Positions 15,865 through 24,662 of a stretch of 64,000 bases of DNA are shown here, piece by piece (the first letter of the stretch is position 1; each line of letters begins with the position of its first letter). The notes under the pieces are model-generated. The model did no database searches. It was not told the DNA's origin and worked only from the letters and a program-made list of their open reading frames with translations. Source of the stretch: Polycladidibacter stylochi (GTDB taxonomy: Bacteria > Pseudomonadota > Alphaproteobacteria > Rhizobiales > Stappiaceae); the NCBI RefSeq assembly GCF_001562055.1, contig NZ_LLWE01000032.1, positions 21,003-85,002 on the forward strand, read 5' to 3'. The translations under genes were made by a program, and so were the position numbers.

Positions 15865-18357
15865 TTAAACGGCTTCGACTTTACAAGCGCATTTTTTGTA
15901 GTCCGTTTCCTTGGAAAGCGGACAGGTGGCATCAAGCGTAAGCTTGTTGACCAACTGGCTTTCGTCGAACCACGGCATGAACACCAAACCTTTTGGCACC
16001 TTGTTGCGGCCACGGGTTTCGATACGGGTAACAACTTCACCACGGCGGGTGGAGATGGTGACCTCTTGACCACGACGCAGACCACGTTCACGGGCATCTT
16101 GCGGATGCATAAACAACACAGCTGCCGGGAATGCACGGTGCAGCTCAGGCACGCGGCGTGTCATGGAACCGGAGTGCCAATGCTCCAGCACACGGCCGGT
16201 ACATAGCCACAGATCGTATTCGTTATCCGGTTCTTCAGCCGCTGGCTCGTAAGGCGCAAAGATGATGTTGGCGCGGCCATCGGGCTTACCGTAGAAGCGA
16301 ACGCCTTCACCTTTTTTCACGTATGGGTCGTAACCTTCGCGGAAGCGGTAAAGGGTTTCTTTGCCATCCACCACTGGCCAGCGCAGGCCGCGGGCTTTGT
16401 GGTAGGTGTCAAACGGTGCCAAATCGTGGGCATGGCCACGACCAAAGGAAGCATATTCCTCGAACAGGCCTTTTTGTACATAGTAGCCGAAATCGCTGGA
16501 TTCTTGGTTGTCAAAGCCCTCGGCAACTTCAGATGTCGGGAACTTGTCAACCTGACCATTACGGAACAACACTTCGTAAAGTGTCTTGCCGCGCAGCTCC
16601 GGCTTTTTCGCTAGCAGCTCCTCAGGCCATACTTCATCGGTAGTGAAGCGCTTGGAGAATTCCATGATCTGCCAAAGGTCAGAGCGGGCTTGACCCGGTG
16701 CGCTCACCTGCTGACGCCAGAACTGGGTACGGCGCTCGGCGTTACCATAAGCCCCTTCCTTTTCTGCCCACATGGCAGTTGGCAAAATCAAGTCGCCAGC
16801 CATAGCAGTCACTGTTGGATAAGGGTCGGACACAACGATGAAGTTTTCCGGGTTACGGTAGCCCGGCCAGCCTTCTTCGTTCATGTTTGGTGCGGCTTGC
16901 ATGTTGTTGTTACACTGCACCCAGTAAGCGTTCAGCTCGCCGTCTTTCAGCTTGCGGTTTTGCAACACAGCATGGAAACCGGGTTTTGCTGGAATGGTGC
17001 CTTCTGGCAGACCCCAAGTATCCTCACAGATTTTGCGGTGTTTCGGGTTTTTAACCACCATGTCCGCTGGCAGACGGTGAGCAAATGTACCCACCTCACG
17101 GGCGGTACCACAAGCCGATGGCTGACCGGTGAGCGAGAACGGGCCGTTGCCCGGCTCGGAAATCTTACCGGTGAGCAAGTGCACGTTGTAGCACAAGCTG
17201 TTCACCCAGCTGCCGCGGGTGTGCTGGTTAAAGCCCATGGTCCACAAGGACATCACCTTGCGGTTCGGATCGGCATAGGCTTGTGCCAGTTTCAACAATT
17301 GCTCTTCTGGCACGCCGGAAAGCTTGGAGGTTTTTTCAAGCGTATATTCGGAAACCAGTTTGGCGTATTCGTCAAAATCGATTTTGCTGAGTTTACCAGA
17401 ACCAGGATGCTCGGCTTCCTGCTCACGCGGGTCACTGGCACGCAGACCATAACCGATATCGGTTTCGGTTTTGGTGATGTTAACGTGTTTATTCACGAAG
17501 TCCCAGTTTACCGCATCATTTTCGATGATGTAGTTGGCAATAAAGTTCAGGATTGCCAAGTCGGTTTGCGGGTTGAAAACAATGCCGTTATCGGCCAGCT
17601 CGAAGTTGCGGTTTTCGAAAGTGGAGAGTACCTGCACTTCACAGCCAGGACGTGTGAGGCGTGTATCGGTGATGCGTGACCACAAAATCGGGTGCATCTC
17701 GGCCATGTTGGAGCCCCACAACACGAAAGTATCGGCGTGCTCCAAGTCATCATAGCAACCCATTGGCTCGTCAATACCAAAGGTACGGATAAAGCCAACA
17801 ACGGCCGATGCCATACAGTGGCGGGCGTTCGGGTCGAGGTTGTTAGAGCGCAGGCCCGCTTTCATAAATTTAGAAGCGGCATAACCTTCCCAAATGGTCC
17901 ACTGGCCAGAGCCGAACATACCAACCGAGGTCGGGCCTTTTTTCTTCAAGGCATCCTTGAACTTCTCTTCCATAATATCAAAGGCTTCGTCCCATGATAC
18001 GGGCTCGAATTCACCGTTCTTGTCGTAAACGCCATTGCTTTTACGCAGTAGCGGCGTTGTCAGACGGTCCTTACCGTACATGATTTTGGAAAGGAAATAG
18101 CCTTTAATACAGTTGAGGCCACGGTTCACCGGTGCGTCCGGATCACCCTGTGTTGCCACAACGCGGTCGTTTTTCACACCAACAAGCACAGAACAGCCGG
18201 TACCACAAAAGCGGCAGGCTGCCTTATCCCAGCGGATTTTGTCGTTTGATGGGGCTGCGTGTGCTGCAGCTTGTGGCAGGGCAATGCCAGCCGCCGATGC
18301 GGTGGCCGTTACAGCTGCGGATTTTATGAAGTCTCTACGACTTGCTTTAATTGTCAT
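15865..18357 (-). CDS. napA: NapA, molybdopterin catalytic subunit of periplasmic nitrate reductase
   Basis: 830 aa, full length for NapA. A Tat signal ('[11 protein letters not shown]') is followed by the 4Fe-4S cluster cysteines C48, C51, C55 and C83. C181 in '[13 protein letters not shown]' is the expected molybdenum ligand. Further molybdopterin-binding blocks include '[14 protein letters not shown]' and '[17 protein letters not shown]' near the C-terminus, the latter diagnostic of Nap-type enzymes. It reduces nitrate to nitrite in the periplasm. NapD, encoded just upstream, is its Tat chaperone. Confidence 0.97.
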   Translation of the reverse strand: MTIKASRRDFIKSAAVTATASAAGIALPQAAAHAAPSNDKIRWDKAACRFCGTGCSVLVGVKNDRVVATQGDPDAPVNRGLNCIKGYFLSKIMYGKDRLTTPLLRKSNGVYDKNGEFEPVSWDEAFDIMEEKFKDALKKKGPTSVGMFGSGQWTIWEGYAASKFMKAGLRSNNLDPNARHCMASAVVGFIRTFGIDEPMGCYDDLEHADTFVLWGSNMAEMHPILWSRITDTRLTRPGCEVQVLSTFENRNFELADNGIVFNPQTDLAILNFIANYIIENDAVNWDFVNKHVNITKTETDIGYGLRASDPREQEAEHPGSGKLSKIDFDEYAKLVSEYTLEKTSKLSGVPEEQLLKLAQAYADPNRKVMSLWTMGFNQHTRGSWVNSLCYNVHLLTGKISEPGNGPFSLTGQPSACGTAREVGTFAHRLPADMVVKNPKHRKICEDTWGLPEGTIPAKPGFHAVLQNRKLKDGELNAYWVQCNNNMQAAPNMNEEGWPGYRNPENFIVVSDPYPTVTAMAGDLILPTAMWAEKEGAYGNAERRTQFWRQQVSAPGQARSDLWQIMEFSKRFTTDEVWPEELLAKKPELRGKTLYEVLFRNGQVDKFPTSEVAEGFDNQESSDFGYYVQKGLFEEYASFGRGHAHDLAPFDTYHKARGLRWPVVDGKETLYRFREGYDPYVKKGEGVRFYGKPDGRANIIFAPYEPAAEEPDNEYDLWLCTGRVLEHWHSGSMTRRVPELHRAFPAAVLFMHPQDARERGLRRGQEVTISTRRGEVVTRIETRGRNKVPKGLVFMPWFDESQLVNKLTLDATCPLSKETDYKKCACKVEAV

Positions 18358-18370
18358 AGGGGGCCTCCCG

Positions 18371-18631
18371 TTAGGCGATCTTTAGCTCTGGTTCGTCTAA
18401 TTCTTCGAATGAATGATAGGTCAGACCAGCCGACACCACACCAGGAGTGCGGTGAATGGCCAAGACTTGCTCATCGGCTTTTGTTGTTGGGGTGTCTTCT
18501 ACTGTAACAATGAGTTGATGCGCCTTCTCTTCAACATGGTGCACTTCAACACCATCGAGAGAGGATAAAGTCTCGCTCATTTCCAGGGTCTTGCCTGGCA
18601 TACAGTTGACGAGAACGCCACATATATTCAT
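18371..18631 (-). CDS. napD: NapD, chaperone for NapA
   Basis: 86 aa. The ferredoxin-fold NapD family is recognised by '[32 protein letters not shown]' and '[18 protein letters not shown]'. NapD binds the NapA Tat signal peptide and delays export until the cofactor is inserted. Position between napF and napA matches the E. coli gene order. Confidence 0.93.
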   Translation of the reverse strand: MNICGVLVNCMPGKTLEMSETLSSLDGVEVHHVEEKAHQLIVTVEDTPTTKADEQVLAIHRTPGVVSAGLTYHSFEELDEPELKIA

Positions 18632-18673
18632 TTCTTCCTCCTAGGTAGCTTTTGGCTGCCTGTTTCGTTCTTC

Positions 18674-19153
18674 TTAGGTGGCTGTGGGCTGCCTGATCAT
18701 TTCGATCGAATTATTCGGACATATATAAAAACAGGCACCGCATCCGTTGCAGGCCTGCGTATCTAATTGCGGTATTTGCTTTCCCTGGGTTGCTAGGTGA
18801 AAGCGTATGGCGCTTTGCTCGCAGTATTCTGCACAGCTTCGGCAAGTAATTCCTTGGTAAGATAGGCAAGAAGGTGTGATTTGCGCTTTAACAGGTAATG
18901 GCTTGGCGTTTTCTATTGTTAAGGCTCCGGCCTCGCACGCAACGGCACATTGCGTACAGTAACTACAACTACCTTGAGTAAAATCTAGGTGGGGTCGTTG
19001 GTTAGTCGGCGATTTAACAAGTACATTTTCTGGACACGCCTGTATACAATCGCCACAAGAAACGCACTTTTCCGCATAATCTTCCGCAGTTTTGGTATAA
19101 GGCGGTAAAATTTCAGCTTTATTCTCATTATTGCGTTTAAATAAGTGGCGCAT
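18674..19153 (-). CDS. napF: NapF, ferredoxin-type accessory protein
   Basis: 159 aa. Cysteine clusters are 'CVSCGDCIQACPENV', 'CSYCTQCAVACEAGAL', a partly divergent 'CRSCAEYCEQSAI' and 'CNGCGACFYICPNNS'. NapF is cytoplasmic and is linked to iron-sulfur loading of NapA. As first gene of the operon it is read from the FNR-controlled promoter about 90 bp upstream. Confidence 0.9.
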   Translation of the reverse strand: MRHLFKRNNENKAEILPPYTKTAEDYAEKCVSCGDCIQACPENVLVKSPTNQRPHLDFTQGSCSYCTQCAVACEAGALTIENAKPLPVKAQITPSCLSYQGITCRSCAEYCEQSAIRFHLATQGKQIPQLDTQACNGCGACFYICPNNSIEMIRQPTAT

Positions 19154-19233
19154 TCAACCCTCTTCTCAAATATTACTCGCTTGGCAAATAATACTTACAG
19201 AGGAGAAATATCATTCTTTATAAAAAAACTACT

Positions 19234-19247
19234 TTGATAAAAATCAA
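19234..19247. promoter_or_regulatory. perfect FNR/Anr-type site upstream of napF
   Basis: TTGATAAAAATCAA matches the FNR consensus TTGAT-N4-ATCAA exactly. Its centre lies 87 bp before the napF start codon. If it acts at the usual -41.5 position, transcription would start near 19199 and leave a leader of about 46 nt. This predicts oxygen-limited induction of the nap operon. The acting regulator (FNR, Anr or FixK type) is not in the window. Confidence 0.85.
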
Positions 19248-19569
19248 GAGCTAGCTGAAATTACTATAAGGGTTAACGCAAGTATCTACTAATGGTAGTC
19301 ATTCTTAAATAAGTAACATCTAATTTACCGAGAAATACTTAAAGTATTCACTAGTACACAATAAGGTTAACCCCTACAAAAACTACTAATTACAAGAGGA
19401 TAGATAACTTTAAGGTAGCTTCACAGGTGCAGAGATCGAACTTAAGAAAAGAACATAAACGCAAAATATAAATATACATCTGAAATGTACATTAATTGAA
19501 GAATAGTTGAAAGCTGTGGACTACATTTGGTGACGTAAAGTCATTAATACGTATTTGGATTGGTAACAG

Positions 19570-19750
19570 AAGAAAATAGAGGGAGCGGCATACGAGGCAA
19601 TGTATGACGCTCCCTATATGGCAGCAAAGCCTGGAGGAAAGGCAAGCTGCAACACCAGAAATGGATAGGGGAGAAGGCGGGTTAAGGGTTTTGCGCCTTC
19701 CATTTCCGATGAGTTGTGTGGCATTAATTGGGGTGGAGTGCTGCCACACG
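19570..19750 (-). ncRNA. candidate structured RNA, four consecutive hairpins
   Basis: This stretch in a 1.36-kb intergenic region contains four inverted repeats in a row: 19716-19722/19743-19749 (GTGTGGC arms), 19673-19679/19694-19700 (GAAGGCG arms) with an alternative outer pair, a GCAGC/GCTGC pair within 19621-19650, and a 14-bp stem with one mismatch at 19580-19593/19602-19615. On the minus strand the last stem is followed by TCTATTTTCTT, like an intrinsic terminator, so I favour minus-strand transcription. No known RNA family is recognised. A reading frame across it looks non-coding. Confidence 0.35.
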
Positions 19751-19991
19751 CAGTTTAATAGGCTTAACTATTGCATGTCTTAAATTTGTAACTTTCGGAT
19801 AGTATTAATTCCGAAAGAACAAGCAACATAACAACTCCATAAAGGGTGGGTACGAAGTATTATGTGGGCACTGCTTGTTTTTAGCAAGTATAACTAAAGA
19901 CATTGAACAGCTTCATCAATTATTTTTAGGAACCTCCCAGTTCGTTTCTATAATTCTAAGATAATCCTTTTTTTGCGGATGTAAACGAAAA

Positions 19992-20009
19992 AATGTAATC
20001 GTTTACATT
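19992..20009. promoter_or_regulatory. palindrome resembling a LacI-family operator
   Basis: AATGTAATCGTTTACATT is symmetric apart from one pair either side of the central CG, and its core TGTAATCGTTTACA follows the TGNNANCGNTNNCA shape common to LacI-type repressors. No gene begins close to it: tRNA-Ser starts 500 bp to the right and napF lies 840 bp to the left. Between 19751 and 20512 I see no other convincing feature, only AT-rich sequence. It could belong to a small undetected transcript or be a relic. Confidence 0.25.
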
Positions 20010-20512
20010 ATTTTGTTTCATTGCGTAATGGTAAAATAATTCCGTCTAGCTAAGTCATTCTTGCAGTTGAGTTAGTCTAAGAAAATAAATGTCGTAAGGA
20101 TATAATTAATGCCCTACCGCCTGTGTAGAATAAAGAAAAGTTGCTTTTGCAAATACGTCTACACAAAGAGAATAGGCACACTAAACGAACAGCTAATGAG
20201 AATCATGATCGAAAAGAGAATTATTAGTAGTTGATTATAATAGCTGGAAAATAAGTAAGCGCTTTCCGCTTATTGGGGAGACCAATTGCCAACTGCTAGC
20301 GATCCCGTTTTTCAAATAAAACAGTATTTGCTTCTCTTATAAAGAATAGAACCTTGTTTTCTCCCTATTATAAGTACCTCAGGTACCTAGTGTTTTGCCA
20401 TTTATGTGAAGATGGGGTGTTCTCAACCACGAACTGTGGAGAGAAGTTATTTATTGGCAAAACCGCTTGACTTGAAAACCAAAATCCTGCAAATACCCCT
20501 CACCACGAAGCT

Positions 20513-20602
20513 GGAGAGGTGGCAGAGTGGTTGAATGCACCGGTCTTGAAAACCGGCGGGCGTGGAAGCGTCTCGTGGGTTCGAATCCCACCCTCTCCGC
20601 CA
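20513..20602 (+). tRNA. tRNA-Ser (anticodon TGA)
   Basis: The acceptor arms GGAGAGG (20513-20519) and CCTCTCC (20592-20598) pair fully, with discriminator G and an encoded CCA (20600-20602). The anticodon stem CCGGT/ACCGG closes the 7-nt loop CTTGAAA, giving anticodon TGA. A long variable arm and the T arm 'GTGGGTTCGAATCCCAC' confirm a class II serine tRNA that reads UCA and UCG. An intrinsic terminator follows. Confidence 0.97.
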
Positions 20603-20629
20603 CTATCATATTGATAGTAGAATAAAAAT

Positions 20630-20656
20630 AGCCCGCTCTCGAGCGGGCTTTTTTAT
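20630..20656 (+). terminator. intrinsic terminator of tRNA-Ser
   Basis: AGCCCGCTC and GAGCGGGCT (20630-20638, 20641-20649) form a 9-bp GC-rich stem with a TC loop followed by TTTTTT. It lies 27 bp after the tRNA. On the other strand an A-rich start also lets it serve as an end for leftward transcripts such as the aminotransferase message at 20696. Confidence 0.88.
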
Positions 20657-20695
20657 GCCTTTTATTGCCTAAAGTAGGCCTTGAACCCATCGGCT

Positions 20696-22018
20696 TTATG
20701 CGTCCAGATCATCCTTCAATATGCTTTTTAGGACATCAAATAGCTGATCTATATGTGATTTTTCAATTATAAGCGGCGGGCTAAGTGCAATAATATCACC
20801 GGTGGTGCGGATCATAATCCCCTTTTCAAAAGCTTTGGTGAATGCATTGAATGCCCGTTTGGTCGGCGCACCTGCAATCGGCTCCAGCTCTATCGCGCCA
20901 ACGAGGCCCATATTTCGAATATCGATGACATGCGGCAAGCCCCTAAGGCTATGAAGGGCTTCCTCCCAATAGCGCGCAATTTCGGCTGCTCGTTGGAACA
21001 ATCCTTCCTTTCTATAAATTTCAAGCGTAGCGAGTGCAGCCGCAGAAGCGATAGGGCTGCCGGAACATGTGTAGCCGTGGAACAATTCAATCAGGTATTC
21101 CGGCCCCTGCATAAAGGCATCATGGATTTTCTTAGTCGTGAAAACGGCCCCCATGGGTATGACCCCGTTGGTTAAACCTTTGGCGGTGGTCATCATATCC
21201 GGCATAACATTGAAATGCTCGGCGGCAAAGCTGGAGCCAAGGCGGCCAAAGCCGGTAATAACCTCATCAAATATCAGCAGGATACCGTGTTTAGTGCATA
21301 TTTCCCGCAGGCGCTCCAGGTAGCCTTTAGGGGGCAGCAAAACCCCTGTGGATCCAGCAATCGGCTCAACAATGCAAGCGGCTATGGTTTCACTGCCATG
21401 CAGCGCAATCAGGCGTTCCAGATCATCGGCCAAGTATGCTCCGTGTTCCGGCTGGCCACGGGATAATGCATTGAGCTCGGGTAAATGCGTGTGGCGTATA
21501 TGGTCAACACCATTTAACAGACCGCCAAAAGCCCGCCGGTTATTGACAATACCACCCACAGATATGCCGCCGAAATTAACGCCATGGTAGCCGCGCTCTC
21601 GTCCGATAAGGCGTGTGCGGTTACCCTCTCCACGTGCTTTATGATAGGCGATGGCAATTTTAAGTGCAGTTTCGACCGATTCTGAACCGGAATTGGTAAA
21701 GAAAAAATGCTCCATTGATGATGGTGCGATGCCTCGCAACCGGTTTGCAAGCTCAAAGGCCTTCGGGTGGCCCATTTGAAAAGCTGGAGCATAATCCAGT
21801 GTTTGCGCTTGTTCATAGATGGCATTTGTTATTTCAGTACGGCCATGACCGGCATTGCAGCACCACAAGCCGGCAGTGGCATCCAGTATATTCCGCCCAT
21901 CCTCGGATTTATAATAGATACCCTCAGCACCAACGATCATTCTTGGTGATTTTTTAAACTGACGATTTGCCGTAAATGGCATCCAGAAAGCAGAAAGATC
22001 ATTCGGTGTATAAGCCAT
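20696..22018 (-). CDS. class III PLP aminotransferase (omega-amino acid:pyruvate type)
   Basis: 440 aa. It shows the class III fold with 'NSGSESVETALKIA' (phosphate-binding), 'GYHGVNFGG', 'CIVEPIAGSTGVLLPPKGYL', 'LIFDEVITGFGRLGSSFAAEHF' and the PLP lysine in 'TTAKGLTNGVIPMGAVF'. The N-terminal 'FWMPFTANRQFKKSPRM' is characteristic of beta-alanine/omega-amino acid:pyruvate aminotransferases. It transfers the amino group of an omega-amino acid or amine to pyruvate. It stands alone with no operon partner; upstream sequence shows no clear promoter. Confidence 0.9.
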   Translation of the reverse strand: MAYTPNDLSAFWMPFTANRQFKKSPRMIVGAEGIYYKSEDGRNILDATAGLWCCNAGHGRTEITNAIYEQAQTLDYAPAFQMGHPKAFELANRLRGIAPSSMEHFFFTNSGSESVETALKIAIAYHKARGEGNRTRLIGRERGYHGVNFGGISVGGIVNNRRAFGGLLNGVDHIRHTHLPELNALSRGQPEHGAYLADDLERLIALHGSETIAACIVEPIAGSTGVLLPPKGYLERLREICTKHGILLIFDEVITGFGRLGSSFAAEHFNVMPDMMTTAKGLTNGVIPMGAVFTTKKIHDAFMQGPEYLIELFHGYTCSGSPIASAAALATLEIYRKEGLFQRAAEIARYWEEALHSLRGLPHVIDIRNMGLVGAIELEPIAGAPTKRAFNAFTKAFEKGIMIRTTGDIIALSPPLIIEKSHIDQLFDVLKSILKDDLDA

Positions 22019-22397
22019 ATTTTCTTTTCCATGATTAGTTAGCTTGCCAAGCTACCGAAGCGTTAATGCGTAGATGTGCCACAATTGCATATGTTGTTCT
22101 GGGTAAGATATTAGACTTATTTCCTCTTGCCATATCTATAAAAAGAGCTTTGAGAAACCGATAGGAATCCATTAATTCTATTAGCAACAATAGGTCAGCC
22201 TGTTTTTATTGATTTATCATTTTTGCTTGGAAATTGGTGCCATGTTGCCTAAATCTGTCTTTGCCGATACGGCGGTCCTCAGCCCGCAGGCTACGTCTGA
22301 GCCAACGGACGCGATAAGGACATTCTTGCTATTCAAGAAGGCGGAAGAAGGGTGAGGCAAAAGCAAAGATTGGTGGTACTGTTCTCAACAAAATGAC
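22019..22397. other. intergenic, no gene recognised
   Basis: Nothing protein-like on either strand. The right part (about 22260-22390) is more GC-rich than its surroundings and runs into repeat R1, so it may be part of the same dispersed element. Confidence 0.4.
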
Positions 22398-22491
22398 GCG
22401 CATCGTACTTCCCACGTTCGAGCGCGGCAATTTGCTTGAGTTTAAATGGATATGAGCGCGTTGTAGGTTCAATTTGCTTTAGGTAACATGG
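22398..22491. repeat. 94-bp repeat R1 (copy at 23197-23290)
   Basis: Aligned by hand without gaps, 81 of 94 positions agree with 23197-23290, and the two copies have the same orientation. They start GCGCATCGTAC and end AGGTAACATGG. They flank the hypothetical gene at 22509-23042. On the minus strand both copies read through a similar peptide ('YPFKLK', 'IAALERG'), so they may derive from a once-coding or mobile sequence. Confidence 0.7.
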
Positions 22492-22508
22492 CTAACATTA
22501 GCAAAACA

Positions 22509-23042
22509 TCAGATTTTCGTAAGTTTAGAGAGATCATCTCGTAACTGCTCGGCAGCGACTTCAAACTGTGTTGCAGCATACATTGCCGCATTGTCTTGCT
22601 TGCTGAAGTCTGGCGAGGCAGTCACGGCCGCCAATGCATCAACTCCTTTTTTAGCTCGCCATAATGCACCTCTTATACTCGCAGGAAACATTATTCGCCG
22701 TTCATTTAGTATCTCTTCTTGACTGGCATTCTCATCCTCATCGTCTTCAAACACCCATAATTGATCTTTAGGATCAAAGGAAGAAAAATCCCTATATACC
22801 TTTCCTTCCTGCTCTTTCAGAGAATAAAACTCAGAAATACTGTTTAGCTCTATAAGAATATCCTTGCGGTTTTCAGGGATCATATCCCAGGCAAACCGAT
22901 TTGCCCGGGCTACTCGCCTAATATTTTCCAGCGCAAACTGGTAATAGTCATCAAAGGTGTTATTTCGATGCAAAATGTCTTGCAGTTCATCAAGTACCAC
23001 TGCAATTTCTTCAATCATGTCTTGTTGCGTTACATCCGACAT
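22509..23042 (-). CDS. hypothetical protein, 177 aa
   Basis: Not recognised. The protein is acidic and mostly helical, with no signal peptide or membrane segment. It has an acidic run 'FEDDEDENASQEEIL' about two thirds along, and a helical C-terminus rich in Ala and Gln. It starts at ATG 23042; GGGGAG lies just upstream. It is enclosed by two direct 94-bp repeats (17 bp after its stop, 155 bp before its start), which suggests that gene and repeats moved together. Nothing in the sequence suggests a biochemical function. Confidence 0.6.
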   Translation of the reverse strand: MSDVTQQDMIEEIAVVLDELQDILHRNNTFDDYYQFALENIRRVARANRFAWDMIPENRKDILIELNSISEFYSLKEQEGKVYRDFSSFDPKDQLWVFEDDEDENASQEEILNERRIMFPASIRGALWRAKKGVDALAAVTASPDFSKQDNAAMYAATQFEVAAEQLRDDLSKLTKI

Positions 23043-23130
23043 GTGCTCTCCCCTTACAATTCAACACAAGATATCTAAGTAAACTCAAAACTTTAAAGGA
23101 ATCAAACGTTTTCCCTTATAAGTTGCGCCA

Positions 23131-23178
23131 TCTTGGTGGTGTCACCATCTGGATTGAGATGAGCGCTCGTGACGGCTG
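23131..23178. repeat. 48-bp repeat S1 (copy at 26792-26839)
   Basis: 45 of 48 positions agree with 26792-26839 in the same orientation. The shared core includes ATCTGGATTGAGATG followed by GGCGCTCGTGACGGCTG-like sequence. Here it sits 18 bp before repeat R2, so S1 and R2 may be parts of one longer dispersed element of about 160 bp. Confidence 0.7.
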
Positions 23179-23196
23179 GTTTTCTCCTGCAAAAAA

Positions 23197-23290
23197 GCGC
23201 ATCGTACCTCCCACGTTCGAGCGCGGCAATGTGCTTGAGTTTAAATGGGTAAGGGCAAGCTGGTAACTCAATTTGCTTTAGGTAACATGG
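23197..23290. repeat. 94-bp repeat R2 (copy at 22398-22491)
   Basis: Second copy of the 94-bp repeat, 799 bp from the first and in direct orientation. The middle third is the least conserved; both ends are nearly identical. It lies between the hypothetical gene and the dmeR operator region. Confidence 0.7.
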
Positions 23291-23382
23291 CCGATCTGAA
23301 GTCATGCTGCCCAACAACCAATCGGAACTGGAGCCGAAGTTAAGTTGATAGCACCCAAATTACTGTTGCACATCGATTGCTC

Positions 23383-23408
23383 ATATAATATACCCCCCTA
23401 TATTATAT
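23383..23408. promoter_or_regulatory. dmeR operator: AT-rich inverted repeat around a C6 tract
   Basis: Arms ATATAATATA (23383-23392) and TATATTATAT (23399-23408) are perfect complements separated by CCCCCC. An AT-rich palindrome around a G/C tract is the standard operator form of CsoR/RcnR-family repressors. The site ends 12 bp before the dmeR start, so bound repressor would block the promoter of the dmeR-dmeF unit and create autoregulation. Confidence 0.8.
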
Positions 23409-23420
23409 AGGGAGAGTGAA

Positions 23421-23693
23421 GTGTCCCATCTCAGTCATGACAACACCAAACTCATTGCCCGTTTGCGGCGTATAAAAGGACAAGTTGAAGGCGTGGAACG
23501 CGCCTTAGAGGCCAAAACCAATTGTACCGAGGTGCTGCGGCAGATTGCGTCCATTCGCGGTGCAATGGCTGGGCTGACAAACGAGCTTCTCGCCGAGCAC
23601 CTTCTCAGCCACGTGGCCGAGGAGGGATCACAACTCAAGCGAGAGGCTGCAGCAAATGAAATGATCCAGATTTTGAAGACCTACCTCAAGTAA
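23421..23693 (+). CDS. dmeR: DmeR, RcnR/FrmR-family Ni/Co-sensing repressor
   Basis: 90 aa from GTG 23421 behind GGGAG. The all-helical family pattern reads 'LIARLRRIKGQVEGVERALEAKTNCTEVLRQIASIRGAMAGLTNELLAEHLLSHV'. Candidate metal ligands are the N-terminal His residues of 'SHLSHD', Cys35 in 'NCTEVL' and His in 'EHLLSHV', the H-C-H-H type of RcnR-like Ni/Co sensors. It immediately precedes dmeF and its own operator, as in the rhizobial dmeRF system. Metal binding releases the repressor and turns on export. Confidence 0.88.
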   Translation: MSHLSHDNTKLIARLRRIKGQVEGVERALEAKTNCTEVLRQIASIRGAMAGLTNELLAEHLLSHVAEEGSQLKREAAANEMIQILKTYLK

Positions 23694-23723
23694 ACGCGCT
23701 TTCTTTAGGCAAGAGGATGTAGC

Positions 23724-24656
23724 ATGCGCAACCGAGATACCTTAAGCTTTTCCCATGACCATTCATTTTTAAGCGCACATCAAGAGCGTAACGAAAAACG
23801 GGTGTGGCTGGTTATTGCTCTCACAGCAGCGATGATGGTGATTGAAATTGCAGCTGGACACTGGTTTGGTTCCATGGCGCTTATTGCAGATGGGTGGCAT
23901 ATGTTAACCCATGCAGGGGCGATGCTAATTGCCGTGCTGGCCTATCGTTTCGCCCGAAAAAACATTGACAATCGAAGCTTCAGTTTTGGAACAGGAAAAG
24001 CTGGCGACCTTGCAGGATTTGCAAGTGCGATACTTTTGCTTTTGATTGCGCTATTGATCGGCTGGGAAAGCGTGATGCGCTTGGTGAGCCCCGTGGATAT
24101 TAGCTTTGAGCAAGCCATCTTGGTGGGGATCATTGGGCTTGTTGTTAACTTGGCTTGTGCGTGGTTATTGCGGGATAACCATCACCATCACTATCACCCA
24201 CATGATCACACCCATCATAGTCATAGCCGTGATAGTAACCTTCGGGCCGCTTATTTACATGTCTTGGCGGACGCACTCACCTCGGTGCTCGCAATAGTGG
24301 CGCTGCTTGTTGGGCGTACTTATGGATGGTTTTGGGCGGACCCTTTCATGGGGGTTGTTGGGGCGGTTGTGATTACGCGTTGGTCCTGGGGGCTCATTCG
24401 AGAAACAGCTGCGGTTCTTTTAGATCGTGTCCCCCAAGGCAATGATCTTGAAAACAAAGTGATAAGCGCAATTACGACTGATCAGGACAGAATTTCTGAT
24501 CTTCATCTATGGCAGATAGGCCCGGGCCACTACTCACTAATTTTGTCAATAATTTCACAAGCTCCCAAAACTGCAGAGCAATACAAAGCCCGTTTGGCCG
24601 AATTTGCTCATTTGTCGCACATCACTGTAGAAGTGCATCAAGTTCAAGAGATTTGA
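23724..24656 (+). CDS. dmeF: DmeF, cation diffusion facilitator exporting Co/Ni
   Basis: 310 aa, six membrane segments. The CDF metal site appears as 'SMALIADGWHMLTHAGAM' in TM2 and 'YLHVLADALTSVLAIVALL' in TM5 (HxxxD). The loop between TM4 and TM5 is a His-rich stretch 'HHHHYHPHDHTHHSHSR'. 'FSFGTGKAGDLAGFASA' and the sequence as a whole match DmeF proteins of Alphaproteobacteria. It uses the proton gradient to expel cobalt and nickel. It follows dmeR by 30 bp. Confidence 0.9.
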   Translation: MRNRDTLSFSHDHSFLSAHQERNEKRVWLVIALTAAMMVIEIAAGHWFGSMALIADGWHMLTHAGAMLIAVLAYRFARKNIDNRSFSFGTGKAGDLAGFASAILLLLIALLIGWESVMRLVSPVDISFEQAILVGIIGLVVNLACAWLLRDNHHHHYHPHDHTHHSHSRDSNLRAAYLHVLADALTSVLAIVALLVGRTYGWFWADPFMGVVGAVVITRWSWGLIRETAAVLLDRVPQGNDLENKVISAITTDQDRISDLHLWQIGPGHYSLILSIISQAPKTAEQYKARLAEFAHLSHITVEVHQVQEI

Positions 24657-24662
24657 TTTCTT

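Noticed and set aside
16690..17679. 329-codon plus-strand frame opposite napA
   Set aside because: A shadow of the strongly biased napA coding sequence; it has no recognisable motifs and no ribosome site.
19492..19749. 85-codon minus-strand frame
   Set aside because: Runs through several hairpins, has no protein-like pattern and no ribosome site; a structured RNA fits better.
20451..20690. 79-codon minus-strand frame containing 'ERVGFEPTRRFHARRFSRPVHSTTLPP'
   Set aside because: It is the antisense of tRNA-Ser and its terminator, a well-known false gene in annotations.
23102..23317. 71-codon minus-strand frame, and a similar one at 26637-26852
   Set aside because: Both are read from the dispersed R and S repeats; shared residues reflect the repeats. 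No evidence of a functional gene.
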